Assembly (NCBI GenBank): GCA_902485915.1
Contig: CABTMH010000163.1
Span: 1-6,237 of the forward strand
Reading direction: 5' to 3'
DNA: 6,237 nt
Source: an uncultured Oribacterium sp.
GTDB taxonomy: Bacteria; Bacillota; Clostridia; Lachnospirales; Lachnospiraceae
Shown in pieces: positions 4,867 through 6,237 of the stretch; position 1 is the stretch's first letter; the number at the start of each line of letters is the position of its first letter. A program made the translations under genes and the position numbers. The notes under the pieces were generated by a model. That model worked only from the letters and a program-made list of their open reading frames with translations, made no database searches and was not told the DNA's origin.

Positions 4867-6237
4867 ATGAGCGATATTTTACGGGATCTCGTGGAGCCGG
4901 CAGAGCTCGTCGCGATCAGCGTCGGCGGTGAATCGGTTCAGTTCAAGGTGGAGAAGGGCCTTAGCATCGGGCGGCGACGTCTGTTCGGTCGCAGAAACCA
5001 GGCCGAGATCGCGCTCGAGTACCCTTTCCTCGCACATACGCAGGGAAAGCTCACCCACTATCTCGGCGAGTGGCACTACGAGAATCTGACGAATGCCAAC
5101 ACGACGAGCATCAACGGTGTTGCGCTGCCGAAGGGAGAGGATCGCCTGCTTCAGAACGGCGACATTATCCGCATCCAGAAGGCGGGCGAGCAGCTGATTC
5201 TCGTGTTCCTGCTCCGTTTCGACGGTGAGCTCGTCTGGAAGAAGCTGCCGCTCCGGAAGGAGCAGTCGGTTTACCATATCTACAGCCATGTCGGGCGAGG
5301 CCTCTCATCTCCTGAAGTGGACAGCCTGGAGAAGCCGGATGAGCACCATGCGCTGATCCGCTACATCTACGGTCACTGGCAGGTGGAGGATGTGCAGACC
5401 GAGCGTGGCGTCTATGTCAATCAGAAGCGTGTCGATGGTGTCATGGTTCTCTCGCCGAACGACGTCATCAACATCGGTGATACCGTCTTTTATTTCGCCG
5501 GCGATTATCTCGCGTACAACCACACAACCTTCCGGAATCACGATCTCCAGATCCACATCGATAATCGCTCGGTCGGCAGCTTTCTGAAGCGTCGGCTGCT
5601 CCTGAAGGACATCAAGCTCAGCATCGAGCCGGGCAGCATGGTGCTGATCCTCGGCGGTTCCGGCTCCGGGAAGACGACCTTCATCAATGCCGTCACCGGC
5701 TATGAAAAGGCCCATGCGGAGATAAAGCAGGGCGACCTCGACGTCTATGAGGACTACTCCCGAATGAAATATGAGATTGGTATGGTGCCGCAGCAGGAGC
5801 TTCTGCGTGGCGATGATACCGTCATCATGACCCTGACAAATGCGGCACAGATGCGCCTCCCGGAGGGCACACCGACTGCAGAGCGGAAAAAGCGGGTTGA
5901 GGAAGTCCTCGCGCTCTTCGGACTGACACCGGTGAAGGATGAGCTGGTCGATAAGCTCTCCGGCGGGCAGCGGAAGCGCTTAAGTATCTGCGTTGAATTC
6001 ATCTCAAACCCAAGTCTCTTCGTCCTCGACGAGCCGGATTCCGGTCTCGACGGTGTCATGGCACGTGATCTCATGGAGCAGCTTCGGAAGATCGCGAATC
6101 AGCAGAAGATCGTCATGGTGATCACCCATACGCCGGACCGTGTCATCGATCTCTTCGATAAGGTCATCGTCCTCGCAAAGAACAGTCAGCATACCGGACA
6201 GCTCGCCTTCTATGGAACGATCCCGGAGGCGCGTCAG
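4867..6237 (+). CDS. Partial gene: FHA-FHA-ABC ATPase (ABCG-type transporter), 3' end outside the window
   Basis: The frame is open from the ATG at 4867 to the last base, giving 457 residues without a stop. Two N-terminal FHA-like domains are seen: about 32-108 (IGRR at 34-37, INGVAL at 82-87) and about 142-214 (VGRG at 142-145, EHHALI at 159-164, GVYVNQKRV at 181-189). An ABC nucleotide-binding domain follows: Walker A GGSGSGKT (263-270, K269), Q-loop near Q309, signature LSGGQRKR (364-371), Walker B FVLDE (385-389) with D-loop SGLD (392-395), and H-loop H421. The layout and GLD-type D-loop fit ABCG-like ATPases. Related proteins usually continue into an ABC-2 type membrane domain, which would lie beyond the edge. 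The FHA domains suggest recruitment or control through phosphoproteins, but key binding positions are altered. The substrate cannot be predicted. Codon use is GC-rich like the first two genes. Confidence 0.9.
   Translation, partial: MSDILRDLVEPAELVAISVGGESVQFKVEKGLSIGRRRLFGRRNQAEIALEYPFLAHTQGKLTHYLGEWHYENLTNANTTSINGVALPKGEDRLLQNGDIIRIQKAGEQLILVFLLRFDGELVWKKLPLRKEQSVYHIYSHVGRGLSSPEVDSLEKPDEHHALIRYIYGHWQVEDVQTERGVYVNQKRVDGVMVLSPNDVINIGDTVFYFAGDYLAYNHTTFRNHDLQIHIDNRSVGSFLKRRLLLKDIKLSIEPGSMVLILGGSGSGKTTFINAVTGYEKAHAEIKQGDLDVYEDYSRMKYEIGMVPQQELLRGDDTVIMTLTNAAQMRLPEGTPTAERKKRVEEVLALFGLTPVKDELVDKLSGGQRKRLSICVEFISNPSLFVLDEPDSGLDGVMARDLMEQLRKIANQQKIVMVITHTPDRVIDLFDKVIVLAKNSQHTGQLAFYGTIPEARQ

Noticed and set aside
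4879..6192. Several minus-strand open frames opposite the FHA-ABC gene
   Set aside because: The + strand frame is open throughout with Walker A, signature, Walker B and H-loop motifs in order; the antisense frames are shadows.
1..6237. tRNA, rRNA, CRISPR array or insertion sequence
   Set aside because: No cloverleaf with a 3' acceptor, no regularly spaced repeats and no transposase or integrase motifs were found on either strand.

Overview
The window looks like chromosomal DNA of a Gram-positive Clostridia-type bacterium, most likely a moderately GC-rich member of the Lachnospiraceae. This rests on purine-rich Shine-Dalgarno sites 5-6 bases before every start, on the mix of families, and on the strong C/G-ending codon bias of three of the four genes. 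The genus assignment is inference. All four supported genes are on the + strand, and the last one runs off the right edge.

Layout. Positions 1-180 hold a possible -10 box followed by three stem-loops packed end to end; the first is a perfect 28-bp inverted repeat. Positions 181-2034 encode a YgiQ-family (UPF0313) radical SAM protein. Positions 2035-2217 are a non-coding gap with nested complementary segments, then an extended -10 promoter. Positions 2218-3525 encode a secreted D-Ala-D-Ala carboxypeptidase-type penicillin-binding protein with a long Ala/Thr/Gln linker. A 17-bp hairpin (3554-3592) closes that gene. Its 3' arm runs into overlapping TATAAT boxes that may start the next unit.

Positions 3648-4838 are an AT-rich island holding one gene. 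Its N-terminus matches DUF3990, an ADP-ribosyltransferase-like family. Its C-terminus resembles DUF3791, normally a separate small protein encoded beside DUF3990. At 4867 the GC-rich codon style returns with a partial gene (457 residues visible) for two FHA domains fused to an ABC ATPase of the ABCG type.

The genes do not form an obvious pathway. The radical SAM gene and the carboxypeptidase appear to be separate housekeeping units. The AT-rich gene sits only 28 bases before the FHA-ABC gene with no visible terminator between them, so they may be co-transcribed. The most interesting items are the possible one-gene fusion of a DUF3990/DUF3791 toxin-antitoxin-like pair, the three-hairpin leader of the radical SAM gene, and the substituted phosphopeptide-binding positions in both FHA domains.
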